Source: an uncultured bacterium (GTDB lineage Bacteria; Cyanobacteriota; Vampirovibrionia; Gastranaerophilales; Gastranaerophilaceae). Taken from it: a DNA stretch of 25,611 nucleotides. The stretch lies in NCBI GenBank assembly GCA_900547155.1, contig URFH01000034.1, positions 1 to 25,611 of the forward strand, read 5' to 3'. Positions 9,214 to 17,548 of the stretch are shown one piece after another; position 1 is the stretch's first letter, and each line of letters opens with the position of its first letter. The position numbers were made by a program, and so were the translations under genes. The notes under the pieces are model-generated. The model was not told the DNA's origin. It made no database searches and saw only the letters and a program-made list of their open reading frames with translations.

Positions 9214-10512
9214 CTATTTTTCTATGAATTTTACGGTGTTGTTGTCAACGAGGAATTTTGTCACCTTGCGGCTCAAAGCCTGTTGTGAAAGCGACTGAAT
9301 CATTCCGGGAGTTCTGGACATTTCTTTCAAAATCGTAGTTTTGTCCGTGCCGTACATCGAAGCAAGCTCAGAAAACTGTGTATCAAGGTCATCCGCAGTA
9401 ATCTGGAGGTTTTCGAGCTTAGCAATTTCAGAAATCATCAGTGAATTTTTGATTCTGTTCTTAGCCTCTTCTTTAAGCTCTGCCCATATTTTATCATGAC
9501 CTTCTTTTTCAACAATTTGTTCCCAGGTCAGGCCTGATTGAGCAATTTTTTGAACGAATTCATTTTTCAGAGCATTAGCCTCGCGTTCAATCATTGAATC
9601 CTGAATTTCAACTTCCATGTTGTCGAGAACTGTTTGGAATACCTTGTTTGCGCTTCTTTTTTCGTTTTCGTTGGATTCAAGACTGTCAAGATACTTAACG
9701 ATATCAGCTTTCATTTCATCAACTGTTTTGAACGGGCCGACTTTTTTAGCCAGTTCATCGTTAAGCTCGGGCTGTTTTTTCTCTTTAATTTCATTAATTT
9801 TGATTTTGAACTGCGCGGGCTGGCCTTTTAATTTTTCGTCGTGGTATTCATCAGGGAATTTTACGTCGATTGTGAATTCTTCACCTGCATTTTTGCCGAC
9901 TAATTGTTCTGCAAAGCCCGGAATAAAAGTGCTGTTGCCCAAATCGAGCATATAATTCTTAGCGCTGCCGCCCTTGATAGCTTCGCCGTTAACAAAGCCG
10001 TCAAAATCAATCATAACAATATCTTTGTCGTTAGTTTCTCTGCCGGAAACTGTTTCCAGCGTAGAATATCTGTTTACAAGCCCCTCAAGCTCTTTTTCAA
10101 CGGCATTTTCAGCGTTTTTGTATTTTTCAACTTCAACTTCAAGCCCTTTGTATTGTTTAATTTTTACTTCAGGCTTGAGCTCGATTTTTGCAACGATAGA
10201 AACGGGTTTGCCCATTTCAAAGTTATAAGATTCAAGATAAGGTTCAGAAATAACGTCCAGATTGTTTTCGCTGATAGCTTTTGCAAAAACTGAAGGCAGC
10301 ATAGATTCCAGAGCATCACGCTGAATAGTTTCCATACCAATGTGCTTTTCAAGAATATTTCTGGGTGCTTTTCCTTTTCTAAATCCCGGAATATTCACTC
10401 TTTGTGCGAGTCTTCTGCAGGATTTGTTATACTCATCCATAGCTGTTTTTTCATCAATTTCAATATCGAGTTTTACAATATTATTTTCTTGTTTTTCGAC
10501 TTTTACGCTCAT
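9214..10512 (-). CDS. tig: Trigger factor, ribosome-bound chaperone and peptidyl-prolyl isomerase
   Basis: Trigger factor binds near the ribosomal exit tunnel and shelters nascent chains. The 432-residue protein has all three domains. The N-terminal ribosome-binding domain carries the signature GFRKGKAP, the FKBP-like isomerase domain spans about 145-235 (IDFDGFVNGEAIKGG and GFAEQLVGKNAGEEF), and the C-terminal helical arms follow. The start is placed at the ATG at 10512 (MSVKVEKQ) because AAGGAAG lies directly upstream; an earlier in-frame ATG at 10545 has no such site. It heads the tig-clpP-clpX operon. Confidence 0.97.
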   Translation of the reverse strand: MSVKVEKQENNIVKLDIEIDEKTAMDEYNKSCRRLAQRVNIPGFRKGKAPRNILEKHIGMETIQRDALESMLPSVFAKAISENNLDVISEPYLESYNFEMGKPVSIVAKIELKPEVKIKQYKGLEVEVEKYKNAENAVEKELEGLVNRYSTLETVSGRETNDKDIVMIDFDGFVNGEAIKGGSAKNYMLDLGNSTFIPGFAEQLVGKNAGEEFTIDVKFPDEYHDEKLKGQPAQFKIKINEIKEKKQPELNDELAKKVGPFKTVDEMKADIVKYLDSLESNENEKRSANKVFQTVLDNMEVEIQDSMIEREANALKNEFVQKIAQSGLTWEQIVEKEGHDKIWAELKEEAKNRIKNSLMISEIAKLENLQITADDLDTQFSELASMYGTDKTTILKEMSRTPGMIQSLSQQALSRKVTKFLVDNNTVKFIEK

Positions 10513-10545
10513 TTTCTCTTCCTTTAATCGTATTAATTCAAACAT

Positions 10546-10556
10546 ATTATATTATA
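10546..10556 (-). promoter_or_regulatory. Possible -10 region of the tig operon
   Basis: Two overlapping TATAAT boxes on the minus strand (TATAATATAAT) lie about 35 bp before the tig start. No convincing -35 accompanies either, so only the -10 match supports this call. Confidence 0.3.
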
Positions 10557-10679
10557 AAAGTAATTTAAATAAACCCTCCATGCCAAATTTAGGCGAAATG
10601 GTGTATAAAAAATATAGCTATTTTGTGAAAATATGATAAAATCAAAGTATAAATATGTATTCGGGAAAGGAATATCACA

Positions 10680-11297
10680 ATGTACAAGCATTCCGGTTAC
10701 ACGCTGTCTGAAACTCTTATCACGCTAATCATAATCGGCGTAATCGCCACAATCACCATTCCTACTATGATAGGCAACGCAGGACGAAAAAATCTGGATG
10801 CCGGCGTAGCAAAAGCATATTACACACTAAACGAAGCTCTCGATTTGGTAAAATCTGACACAGCTTCTGTCCCAAAATGCTATTACGGCTACGACTATGA
10901 AAATGTCCAGAAAAATTCAGCTCTCAATGACACAAGCGACTGCGAAAACTTCTATAAAAAATTCGTAAGGAAAATAAATACCGTAAAAGTATGCGAAGGA
11001 AGTGCTTCAGGCTGCACATACGATGGATTTAACAGTGCAGGAGGCGGATGTGAATTCGGTTCCGGTGCAGGAGCATTTGTAACAACAGACGGTATGCTGT
11101 TTATACTCTACCAGAGCACATCTCCGACTTTTCTTGTTGATGTAAACGGTGCCAAAGGCCCTAACAAATGGGGTTATGACATGTTTACATTCTCTATCTA
11201 CGGGGACGGAAAAGCCTCCGGTGTCGAGTCCGGAGAATGTATGGCTGTTGCGGCAGGCGGAAAAACAGCAGCACAAATTTTACAAGGAAGTAATTAA
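10680..11297 (+). CDS. Type IV pilin-like protein (first of a tandem pair)
   Basis: A short prepilin leader MYKHSG precedes YTLSETLITLIIIGVIATI, with the cleavage Gly at position 6 and Glu at mature position 5. The mature helix would anchor the protein and drive pilus or pseudopilus assembly. The globular part (about 40-205) has several cysteines (for example CYYGYDY, DCENFY, VCEGSASGCTY, ESGECM) that could form disulfides after export. It ends with DGMLFILY...VDVNGAKGPNKWGYD, a motif also present in the next gene. Translation starts at the ATG at 10680 after GGGAAAGG. The next paralogue begins 18 bp downstream. Confidence 0.88.
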   Translation: MYKHSGYTLSETLITLIIIGVIATITIPTMIGNAGRKNLDAGVAKAYYTLNEALDLVKSDTASVPKCYYGYDYENVQKNSALNDTSDCENFYKKFVRKINTVKVCEGSASGCTYDGFNSAGGGCEFGSGAGAFVTTDGMLFILYQSTSPTFLVDVNGAKGPNKWGYDMFTFSIYGDGKASGVESGECMAVAAGGKTAAQILQGSN

Positions 11298-11315
11298 ACA
11301 AGAAAGCGAGGCAAA

Positions 11316-12119
11316 ATGTTACTAACATCTTCCTGTTATAAAGGCAAAAAAGGCTTTACACTTGCAGAAGTTTTGCTTGTTCTGGTGATTATAGGCGTTA
11401 TTGCTGCCCTTACCATCCCGAATCTCACTGCAAGCAGTGATTTGGCAGCAAATATTGCAGGCACCAAAAAAGCTCATTCAACCCTGAACCAGGCACTGGA
11501 AAAAACCAAAGCAACTTTCGGTCATTATCCCAGATGCTACTACTGGAACGGAAACAACCCCAATACTGATGTAACTGTAGAATGCCGCTATGAAGGCAGC
11601 AATGAATGTACATACTACACGGTAAACAAAGTAACAGGCGAAGAAAAAAAGGGCGTACCTGCAAACTGGAACGGAAACTATGCTGATTGCGAAGAATTTT
11701 TTAAAGAATTTTTCAAAAACTTAAACATCCAGAAAGAATGCACAAAAGGCGCCCTTGCTGATGGCTGTATTGATAGCAACTTGAAAGGAATAGACGGCGT
11801 AAGAGTAGATAGCGGAGCTTCTGAGGATGACGCACAAAAAGCGACAAGCGAATGCGGCGGATACAGAACAGCAGCTATTCGTACAAATACGTATACCAAA
11901 GTCCTTGGTGACGGAATGGTTATTATTCCCTATTCAATTACAAGTGCACCGATTATCCTTGTAGACGTAAACGGAAAGCGCGGCCCCAACAAAATGGGAT
12001 ATGATTTATCTATGTTCCAGCTCAAAGGGGATAATGAAGATTCAGCCTGGTACCCAGGCGGCTGTGAAGTTGTTGCAAAGGGCGGTTTGTCAACACAGTC
12101 CAAATTATTGCACAAATAA
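11316..12119 (+). CDS. Type IV pilin-like protein (second of a tandem pair)
   Basis: The leader is 13 residues (MLLTSSCYKGKKG), then FTLAEVLLVLVIIGVIAAL, with Glu at mature position 5. The 267-residue protein is a longer paralogue of its upstream neighbour. It shares the post-helix SSDLAANIAGTKKAHSTLNQ layout, paired cysteines (PRCYYW, ECRY, ECTYY, DCEEFF, ECTKGALADGC) and the C-terminal DGMVIIPY...VDVNGKRGPNKMGYD block. It has two insertions relative to the neighbour (around NKVTGEEKKGVPANW and KGIDGVRVDSGAS). GAGG precedes the ATG. The stop codon directly abuts the stop codon of the convergent kinase gene, with no room for a separate terminator. Confidence 0.88.
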   Translation: MLLTSSCYKGKKGFTLAEVLLVLVIIGVIAALTIPNLTASSDLAANIAGTKKAHSTLNQALEKTKATFGHYPRCYYWNGNNPNTDVTVECRYEGSNECTYYTVNKVTGEEKKGVPANWNGNYADCEEFFKEFFKNLNIQKECTKGALADGCIDSNLKGIDGVRVDSGASEDDAQKATSECGGYRTAAIRTNTYTKVLGDGMVIIPYSITSAPIILVDVNGKRGPNKMGYDLSMFQLKGDNEDSAWYPGGCEVVAKGGLSTQSKLLHK

Positions 12120-12977
12120 TCAGCCTACAAAGCAGTTTGTAACGCTGTGCATATACTCAATGATTTGAGAAAAATATTCAAGTGAGGCGGCTCCGTTAAT
12201 AATGAGATCCGCCTCATTTTTTGATCGACGGATATGTTTTTTCGCCGCTTCTGTGACATAATCCCAGTGTTTTAGAGCGTTTTCCTCATCCTGATTGCGT
12301 TTTTGAGCCCTTTGGAGGAACCATTTTTTCTGGATTTTGGGGTCTATGTCTATATAAATTTTTACGTCAAAAATATCCCTGATTCCGGGATACATCGCAG
12401 CCATCCCCTCAACAACAATAAGCTTTTCAGCCGAAATAGGTATTGAATCTGGCACGCTTACGCCTGTTCCGTTAATCTGGTACTCGGGCGCCATTATATT
12501 TTCACCGTTTGAAAGTTTTATCAAATGCTCTTTTAATAATTCAAGCTGGAAGTTTTCCGGAGCGTCAACATCATATCCGTTGTCGCGAAGAGCATCAAAT
12601 GTGCCGTATTTTTTTATCAGGGCGGAAATATCGTTAAAATAATTGTCAATACTCAAATATTCCAGAGGAAAATTCAAATCAATGCTGGTTTTCTTTATAC
12701 AGCGGCAAATAGTCGTTTTCCCGCTCGCCGATTCGCCTGTAACGCCGATAAGAATGCGTTTTTGGGGTTGTTCAATCAGGCGTCTTGAAAATTTGCTGAT
12801 AAAATTGGGGTTTACCTCCAAAAACAGCGGGGTTTCGGCTTTTTTATCCCTTTGAAGAATCTGTTTAAACTTGGTTTGCAGATAAAACGCGAGGAACTCT
12901 CTGCCGGTTTTTTTAGAAAAATCAGGTTTGATAATTTTATCTGTTGTTATTGATTGTTTTTCCATCAGCATTTGCAT
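12120..12977 (-). CDS. Uridine kinase-like P-loop kinase
   Basis: The 285-residue protein belongs to the uridine kinase / phosphoribulokinase fold. It carries the Walker A motif GESASGKTT near residue 79, the acidic substrate strand LSIDNYF, the block DAPENFQLELL, and VVEGMAAMYP where uridine kinases have VVEGI. A basic lid-like segment follows (KKWFLQRAQKRNQ). An N-terminal extension of about 70 residues (basic, helical) is not part of the core kinase and is unexplained. The true substrate (uridine, another nucleoside or a sugar phosphate) cannot be fixed from sequence. Three in-frame ATGs lie within the first five codons; the first is used. It stands alone on the minus strand, 118 bp after lysC. 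Confidence 0.8.
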   Translation of the reverse strand: MQMLMEKQSITTDKIIKPDFSKKTGREFLAFYLQTKFKQILQRDKKAETPLFLEVNPNFISKFSRRLIEQPQKRILIGVTGESASGKTTICRCIKKTSIDLNFPLEYLSIDNYFNDISALIKKYGTFDALRDNGYDVDAPENFQLELLKEHLIKLSNGENIMAPEYQINGTGVSVPDSIPISAEKLIVVEGMAAMYPGIRDIFDVKIYIDIDPKIQKKWFLQRAQKRNQDEENALKHWDYVTEAAKKHIRRSKNEADLIINGAASLEYFSQIIEYMHSVTNCFVG

Positions 12978-13053
12978 ATCCGTCTAAAGTGCCTCAAGTT
13001 AAAAATTTGCCAGTTTGTTAATAAAGATTAACATAGTTTTTTGAAATCAGCCC

Positions 13054-13093
13054 AAATTCTACGGGCGCCCTCCCCAATCGGAGATGAGAATTT
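13054..13093. other. Structured element just after lysC
   Basis: AAATTCT (13054-13060) and AGAATTT (13087-13093) pair to close a 40-base element. It also contains ggcgcc and a ctcc/ggag mini-stem. It starts three bases beyond the lysC stop codon. No T-run follows on the minus strand, so it is not a classical terminator; it could act as a 3' stabilising fold or a weak terminator. Confidence 0.4.
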
Positions 13094-13095
13094 AG

Positions 13096-14364
13096 TTAAA
13101 GCACTTCCTCGGGCGGCAAATCACCCATCACAACTGCCATTTCCTGTGCATCAAGGTTGAACGCAGTGTGCAGCGCTGCTATTGCGGCATTAGACTGATT
13201 TTTTTCGACCAGACAGCTGATTTTGATTTCACTTGTTGAAATCATCTTGATATTGATTCCGCTTTCAGCCAGAGCCTTGAACATTGAAGCCGCAATCCCC
13301 GGTCTGTCGACCATTCCGGCGCCGACAATTGATACTTTTGCAATATCTTCATCAACAAGCACGCCCGACGCGCCGATTTCTTTTATAACATTTTTTACAA
13401 TGCTCATTGTTTTGTCATAATCAGAAGCGTCAACAGTAAAAGCAATGTCATTTGTGTCATCGCTTCTGCCGTAAGACTGGATAATCATATCAACACTGAC
13501 GTCATCTTTTGAAAGGGCTTCAAAGATTTTTGCAGCGTTGCCGGGTTTGTCCGGAACCTCACAAATTACTATTCTTATTTGTGATAAATCGGAGGCTACG
13601 CCCGCAACCGGTTTATAAATTTCCATATCTTCCACTCCTGTTATATAAGTTCCTAAATCATCGAGTTTAAATGTGCTTCTTACGCGCATAGGGACTTTGA
13701 ACTGTTTTGCGGTTTCAACCGAGCGCGGATGAAGAACATTTGCGCCTACATGGGCGAGTTCCAGCATTTCTTCGTAAGAAATTTCGTCGAGTTTTGTAGC
13801 TTTGGGCACTATTCTGGGGTCTGTAGTGTAAACACCCTCTACATCGGTGTAAATATCGCACCTTTCAGCCTGCAATGCGCCTGCAATAGCAACTGCGGAA
13901 GTATCAGAACCGCCGCGGCCCAGAGTTGTGATTTCGCCGTCAGGAGTAACGCCCTGAAAACCGGCTACCACGATAATTTTGCCCTCATCGAGATGCTGTT
14001 TTAATTTATTTGTTTTAATATCAACAATTCTTGCTTTTGTGTGAATACATTCGGTGATAATGCCGACCTGCATTGCGTTCATACTGACAGCTTTGTAGCC
14101 CTGCGCCTGAATTGCCATAGCAAGCAGCGCGATAGAAACCTGTTCACCCGTAGCGAGGAGCATATCCATTTCGCGTGAATCAGGGGTCGGAGTGATGTCT
14201 TTTGCGAGTTTTACGAGGTAATCTGTTGTGTGTCCCATTGCAGAAACAACCACGATTACGTCATTTCCGTTATTTTTTTCCCTTATGACGGCTTTAGCAA
14301 CATTTTTTATTTTTTCGGGGTCTGCAACCGAGGTTCCGCCGAATTTTTGAACTATTATTCCCAC
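13096..14364 (-). CDS. lysC: Aspartate kinase
   Basis: Aspartate kinase phosphorylates aspartate to start the synthesis of lysine, threonine, methionine and diaminopimelate. The 422 residues contain the amino-acid kinase domain, with KFGGTSV at residues 7-13, GRGGSDTSAVAIA and the DIYTDVEGVYTTDPR block. Two C-terminal ACT domains follow (FEALSKDDVSVDMI and FKALAESGINIKMISTSEI), typical of feedback-regulated monofunctional enzymes. It starts with GTG at 14364; an ATG two bases earlier is out of frame. AAAGAGG lies just upstream. The gap to the upstream TPR gene is 10 bp, so the two are likely co-transcribed. No lysine riboswitch is visible. Confidence 0.97.
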   Translation of the reverse strand: MGIIVQKFGGTSVADPEKIKNVAKAVIREKNNGNDVIVVVSAMGHTTDYLVKLAKDITPTPDSREMDMLLATGEQVSIALLAMAIQAQGYKAVSMNAMQVGIITECIHTKARIVDIKTNKLKQHLDEGKIIVVAGFQGVTPDGEITTLGRGGSDTSAVAIAGALQAERCDIYTDVEGVYTTDPRIVPKATKLDEISYEEMLELAHVGANVLHPRSVETAKQFKVPMRVRSTFKLDDLGTYITGVEDMEIYKPVAGVASDLSQIRIVICEVPDKPGNAAKIFEALSKDDVSVDMIIQSYGRSDDTNDIAFTVDASDYDKTMSIVKNVIKEIGASGVLVDEDIAKVSIVGAGMVDRPGIAASMFKALAESGINIKMISTSEIKISCLVEKNQSNAAIAALHTAFNLDAQEMAVVMGDLPPEEVL

Positions 14365-14374
14365 ATTTGCCTCT

Positions 14375-16081
14375 TTATGATGTTATCAAGTCTGCCAGTT
14401 TGTTTTTTATATCTTCCACTTGTATGTTATTATACCGCTCTAAAAATTTATTACAATATAAAAGCGCATTTTTTACTTCATATGATGCAACATTTGGCTC
14501 CAAAAAGCGCTCAAGTATTCGATTTTGCAAGGAAATAAAGTCAGGAAGCTCCCCGAACTGCTCCATCGACGCCTCCAGCTCAAAAACAGAATCAGAAAGC
14601 CGCCCGAGCCCCAGATACGTTTCAGCGAGCGCAAAATGAGCATAAACAAAGGACGGATTAATGCTTAAAGTTTTGTTAAACTTCTTCAAAGCGCTCTCAA
14701 AATCGCCTGTTTTAAGGAGAATTGCCCCGTAAGCAAAAGCCGTTTCAGCAGAATTTTTTTGCATTAGATATGCGCTTCTTGCCTTGCGAAGAGCCTCCTG
14801 CTCCTCACCAGATTCCAGCAGCAGGTTTGCAAAGTTGATATAAGCCTGCAAAAACTGCGGATTGTACTCAATACATTTTTTGTAAAACTCTTTAGCCCGC
14901 ACAAAATCGCCTTTTTTGTAATAACAGTTGGCAATATTGAAATAAATATGCCGCGCTTTTTTATTTGCCTCAAGCGCCTGCCCGTAATACGCAAGCGCGC
15001 CGTCAAAATCAGCCCTGTCGTACATAATCGTCGCAAGATTGTAAAGAGCCTGCGAATGAGAGGGATTGAGCTCAAGAACTTTATGAAAAAACTTCTCCGC
15101 TTCTTCTTTTTCACCGGACAGCAGGAAATTTGTGCCCAGATTGAACATAATCATCTCATTTGCGGGCATTATGACAAAAGCCTTGTAAAGTTTTTCGCGT
15201 GCTTCTTCAAGATGGTTAAATCTCTGAAGCGCACAGCCCCAGTTTGCATAAAACGACGGTGACAAATCAGCATTTTGTGCACATTTTTCAAAAGTTTCAA
15301 GGCATTCGCGCTCACGGCAGGATTTTAAATAAGCTTCCGCAAGAATCACGTACAGTTCCTGTTTTGTTGCGTCCAGCGCAAGCGCTTTTCGGGCATAATT
15401 GATTGTATTTTCGTATTTTTCGAGTTTTGCAAAGCAAACAGCCAGATAATAGTAAGTTTTGTAGTTATTTTCGTCAAAAACAAGACAGTGGTTGAATTTG
15501 TTCACTGCTTCTTCATAACGGCCGTCCTCAAGCAGCAAAAGCCCCCACAAAAACGGCGTAGTTGTGTTCATCGGGTCAAGCGCGACCGCTTTTTGAAATT
15601 TTTCTTCCGCCTCTTCGGTTTTTCCGTATTTTGCAAGCGAAATCCCCCAGTTCAGGTAGATTTCGGGGTTCCTTGAATCGTATTTTTGCGCCTCATTGTA
15701 TAATTCCACAGCGCCTTTCATATCCCCTATTTCTGACAGGGCAGAAGCCCAGAGTGCGTAGGCTTTTGAGTTCAAACGGTCAATTTTGACCGCTTTTTTG
15801 AAATTTTTGATTGCTTCAGTAAATTTTTGCTGCTTTAAAAGCGCAATTCCCATATTTATGTACGCTGCGGGGTTGTTGTTCGCCATCATGATTGCCGTGT
15901 TGAATTTTTCCATTGCGCAATCAAGCTCACCCAGATTCGCAAGGTGAATTCCCCAGTTTAAATAAGCGCTCGAGGGCATTTCTGTAGTAATTGTCAACTT
16001 TTCGTAATTGCTGACAAATTTATCGAATTTTTTGACTCCGTCAAGAATTTTATTTACTTTTTCTTTCATACTAATAATCAT
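14375..16081 (-). CDS. Large soluble TPR protein
   Basis: The 568-residue protein is made almost entirely of tetratricopeptide repeats, about 14 of them from residue 35 to 520. Clear examples are AYINMGIALLKQQKFTEAI, IYLNWGISLAKYGKTEEA and AYINFANLLLESGEEQEA. Several repeats use N-W-G in place of the usual N-L-G. There is no signal peptide or membrane helix, so it should be cytoplasmic, unlike the TPR protein at 5532-7166. The start is uncertain: ATG at 16081 or a second at 16069, neither with a strong ribosome site. It sits between the kdsC-like phosphatase and lysC in a compact minus-strand cluster. TPR proteins beside sugar-acid genes can be glycosyltransferase partners, but no transferase domain is present. 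Confidence 0.88.
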   Translation of the reverse strand: MIISMKEKVNKILDGVKKFDKFVSNYEKLTITTEMPSSAYLNWGIHLANLGELDCAMEKFNTAIMMANNNPAAYINMGIALLKQQKFTEAIKNFKKAVKIDRLNSKAYALWASALSEIGDMKGAVELYNEAQKYDSRNPEIYLNWGISLAKYGKTEEAEEKFQKAVALDPMNTTTPFLWGLLLLEDGRYEEAVNKFNHCLVFDENNYKTYYYLAVCFAKLEKYENTINYARKALALDATKQELYVILAEAYLKSCRERECLETFEKCAQNADLSPSFYANWGCALQRFNHLEEAREKLYKAFVIMPANEMIMFNLGTNFLLSGEKEEAEKFFHKVLELNPSHSQALYNLATIMYDRADFDGALAYYGQALEANKKARHIYFNIANCYYKKGDFVRAKEFYKKCIEYNPQFLQAYINFANLLLESGEEQEALRKARSAYLMQKNSAETAFAYGAILLKTGDFESALKKFNKTLSINPSFVYAHFALAETYLGLGRLSDSVFELEASMEQFGELPDFISLQNRILERFLEPNVASYEVKNALLYCNKFLERYNNIQVEDIKNKLADLITS

Positions 16082-16121
16082 ATAAGGCTTTTTTCAATAA
16101 ATTCCGTGCAAATTCCCGATT

Positions 16122-16670
16122 TCACGCAGAACCGGCTTCCGCGCCGCAAGCCTGCTGCACTAAATCAGCAGCGGTTTGCGTTTTCAAATCGACCAGAGCG
16201 TCCACAACCTCTCTGAACGCGCCATCGCCCGCCGGAGCCTCCGTAATTTGGAGATTTTCGAGCTCCAGAACTTTTCTGTTTGCGGATTTTACGGTTACGC
16301 GAAAACCCGCGTATTTTAAGCATTCAATATCATTCACATCATCGCCCATGTAAAGAATTTCAGAGGGTTTTAGCCCGTTTTTCACAAGAAGTTCTTCAAG
16401 GACGGGAAGTTTGTTCCTTATTCCCTGAAAAGCACCGGCAAGCTCAAATTTTTCGCTCAAAGTATCAATTGCGCCGGCGTGAGAACCCGAAATTATCGCA
16501 ACTTTGATTCCGTTTTTAATCGCAACAGAAACACCCATCAAATCCTTGTAACTGACTTTTTTTGCGGATTTTCCGTCTTCAAAAATGTAGATGGAGTTGT
16601 CCGTAAAAATTCCGTCAAAATCTGAAACAATTAGTTTAATTTCGGGTGATAAATTAAGCGGGCTGTGCAT
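16122..16670 (-). CDS. KdsC-like HAD phosphatase
   Basis: The 182-residue protein matches the small, cap-less C0 HAD phosphatases of the KdsC / sugar-acid phosphatase type. Motif I is DFDGIFTDN (nucleophile Asp17, acid-base Asp19), motif II is ISGSHAGAI, the family basic residue is in RNKLPVL, and motif IV is GDDVND (109-114). KdsC relatives remove the phosphate from Kdo-8-phosphate or from nonulosonic-acid 9-phosphates. The C-terminus has a short Ala/Gln-rich tail. Its start overlaps the 3' end of the NeuB-like gene by 17 bases. The overlap suggests translational coupling and a shared pathway in which this enzyme acts on the NeuB product. Confidence 0.88.
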   Translation of the reverse strand: MHSPLNLSPEIKLIVSDFDGIFTDNSIYIFEDGKSAKKVSYKDLMGVSVAIKNGIKVAIISGSHAGAIDTLSEKFELAGAFQGIRNKLPVLEELLVKNGLKPSEILYMGDDVNDIECLKYAGFRVTVKSANRKVLELENLQITEAPAGDGAFREVVDALVDLKTQTAADLVQQACGAEAGSA

Positions 16671-17538
16671 TTTTGACCTTTCTAAGTTTCTTCAAAACAG
16701 GTTTTTCGCTTTCATAAACAACTTTTTTACCATCTCCGAGCACCACCGGCACGCTTCTGATGTCGCGAACCATTCTTCTGAGCCCTTCTGCCTCAAGACT
16801 TGCCGCCTGGTCTGAGCCCCAGAGGGTTCTGTCAAGGGTTATGTGGCGTTCCACAGAAGCTGCACCGAATGCAGCAGCCAAAACCGACGGCAAATAGCCC
16901 TTTTCATGCCCGCTGTAACCGATAGGGCAGTCAAAAAGCGCCCTGAACTGCTCAATCGCACGGATATTGATTTCTCTGTGCTCGGACGGATAGGTCGAAG
17001 TGCAGTGATAAATCACCAAATCGTCCGTTCCGAGTAGGTCAACTGCGTGTTTTATTTCTTCCATTGTGCTCATGCCGGTAGAAAGCAGAATTGGCTTGCC
17101 TTTTGAGCGTGTATAAGCAATCAAATCATCGTCAGTCAGCGACGCGGACGCAATTTTGTAGCAGGGCGGGTCAAATTGGTCAATAAAATCGACAGAACCC
17201 TTATCCCAGCAAGATGCGAACCACATAATTTTTTTTGATTTGCAATATTCATCGATTTCTTTATATTCCTCAAAACCCAGTTCAAGCCCGCGTTTCAGGT
17301 CGCCGTTTGTTTGTCCGAAAAAGTTTGGGCGTGGCTGGGCGAGTTCCTCAGGCGTATAAACAGCCTCAACAGTCCTTTTCTGGAATTTTACCGCGTCGCA
17401 GCCGGCCAGAACAGCTTCATCTATCATTTTTTTAGCCAAATCAACAGAACCGTTGTGATTTATGCCGATTTCCGCGATTACAAAGCAAGGCTCGTTATCA
17501 CCGATGATTCTATTTAAAACCCTAACCTTTTTTCTCAA
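16654..17538 (-). CDS. NeuB-like sugar-acid synthase lacking the SAF domain
   Basis: The protein is related to sialic, legionaminic and pseudaminic acid synthases, which condense phosphoenolpyruvate with a hexosamine derivative. Family signatures are IAEIGINHNGS, DAVKFQKR, KIASASLTDDDLI, LLSTGMSTMEEI, HCTSTYPS, GYSGHEKGY and ERHITLDRTLWGSDQAAS. The (beta/alpha)8 barrel is complete, but the protein stops at residue 294, just where the C-terminal SAF (antifreeze-like) domain of about 60 residues would begin (SEKPVLKKLRK). The start codon is TTG at 17538, supported by AAGGGG six bases away and the lack of an upstream ATG. It lies 10 bp after the fliO-like gene. Confidence 0.85.
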   Translation of the reverse strand: MRKKVRVLNRIIGDNEPCFVIAEIGINHNGSVDLAKKMIDEAVLAGCDAVKFQKRTVEAVYTPEELAQPRPNFFGQTNGDLKRGLELGFEEYKEIDEYCKSKKIMWFASCWDKGSVDFIDQFDPPCYKIASASLTDDDLIAYTRSKGKPILLSTGMSTMEEIKHAVDLLGTDDLVIYHCTSTYPSEHREINIRAIEQFRALFDCPIGYSGHEKGYLPSVLAAAFGAASVERHITLDRTLWGSDQAASLEAEGLRRMVRDIRSVPVVLGDGKKVVYESEKPVLKKLRKVKNAQPA

Positions 17539-17548
17539 TTAAAACCCC

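Noticed and set aside
14364..14400. Lysine riboswitch upstream of lysC
   Set aside because: Only 10 bp separate lysC from the upstream TPR gene, leaving no room for an aptamer.
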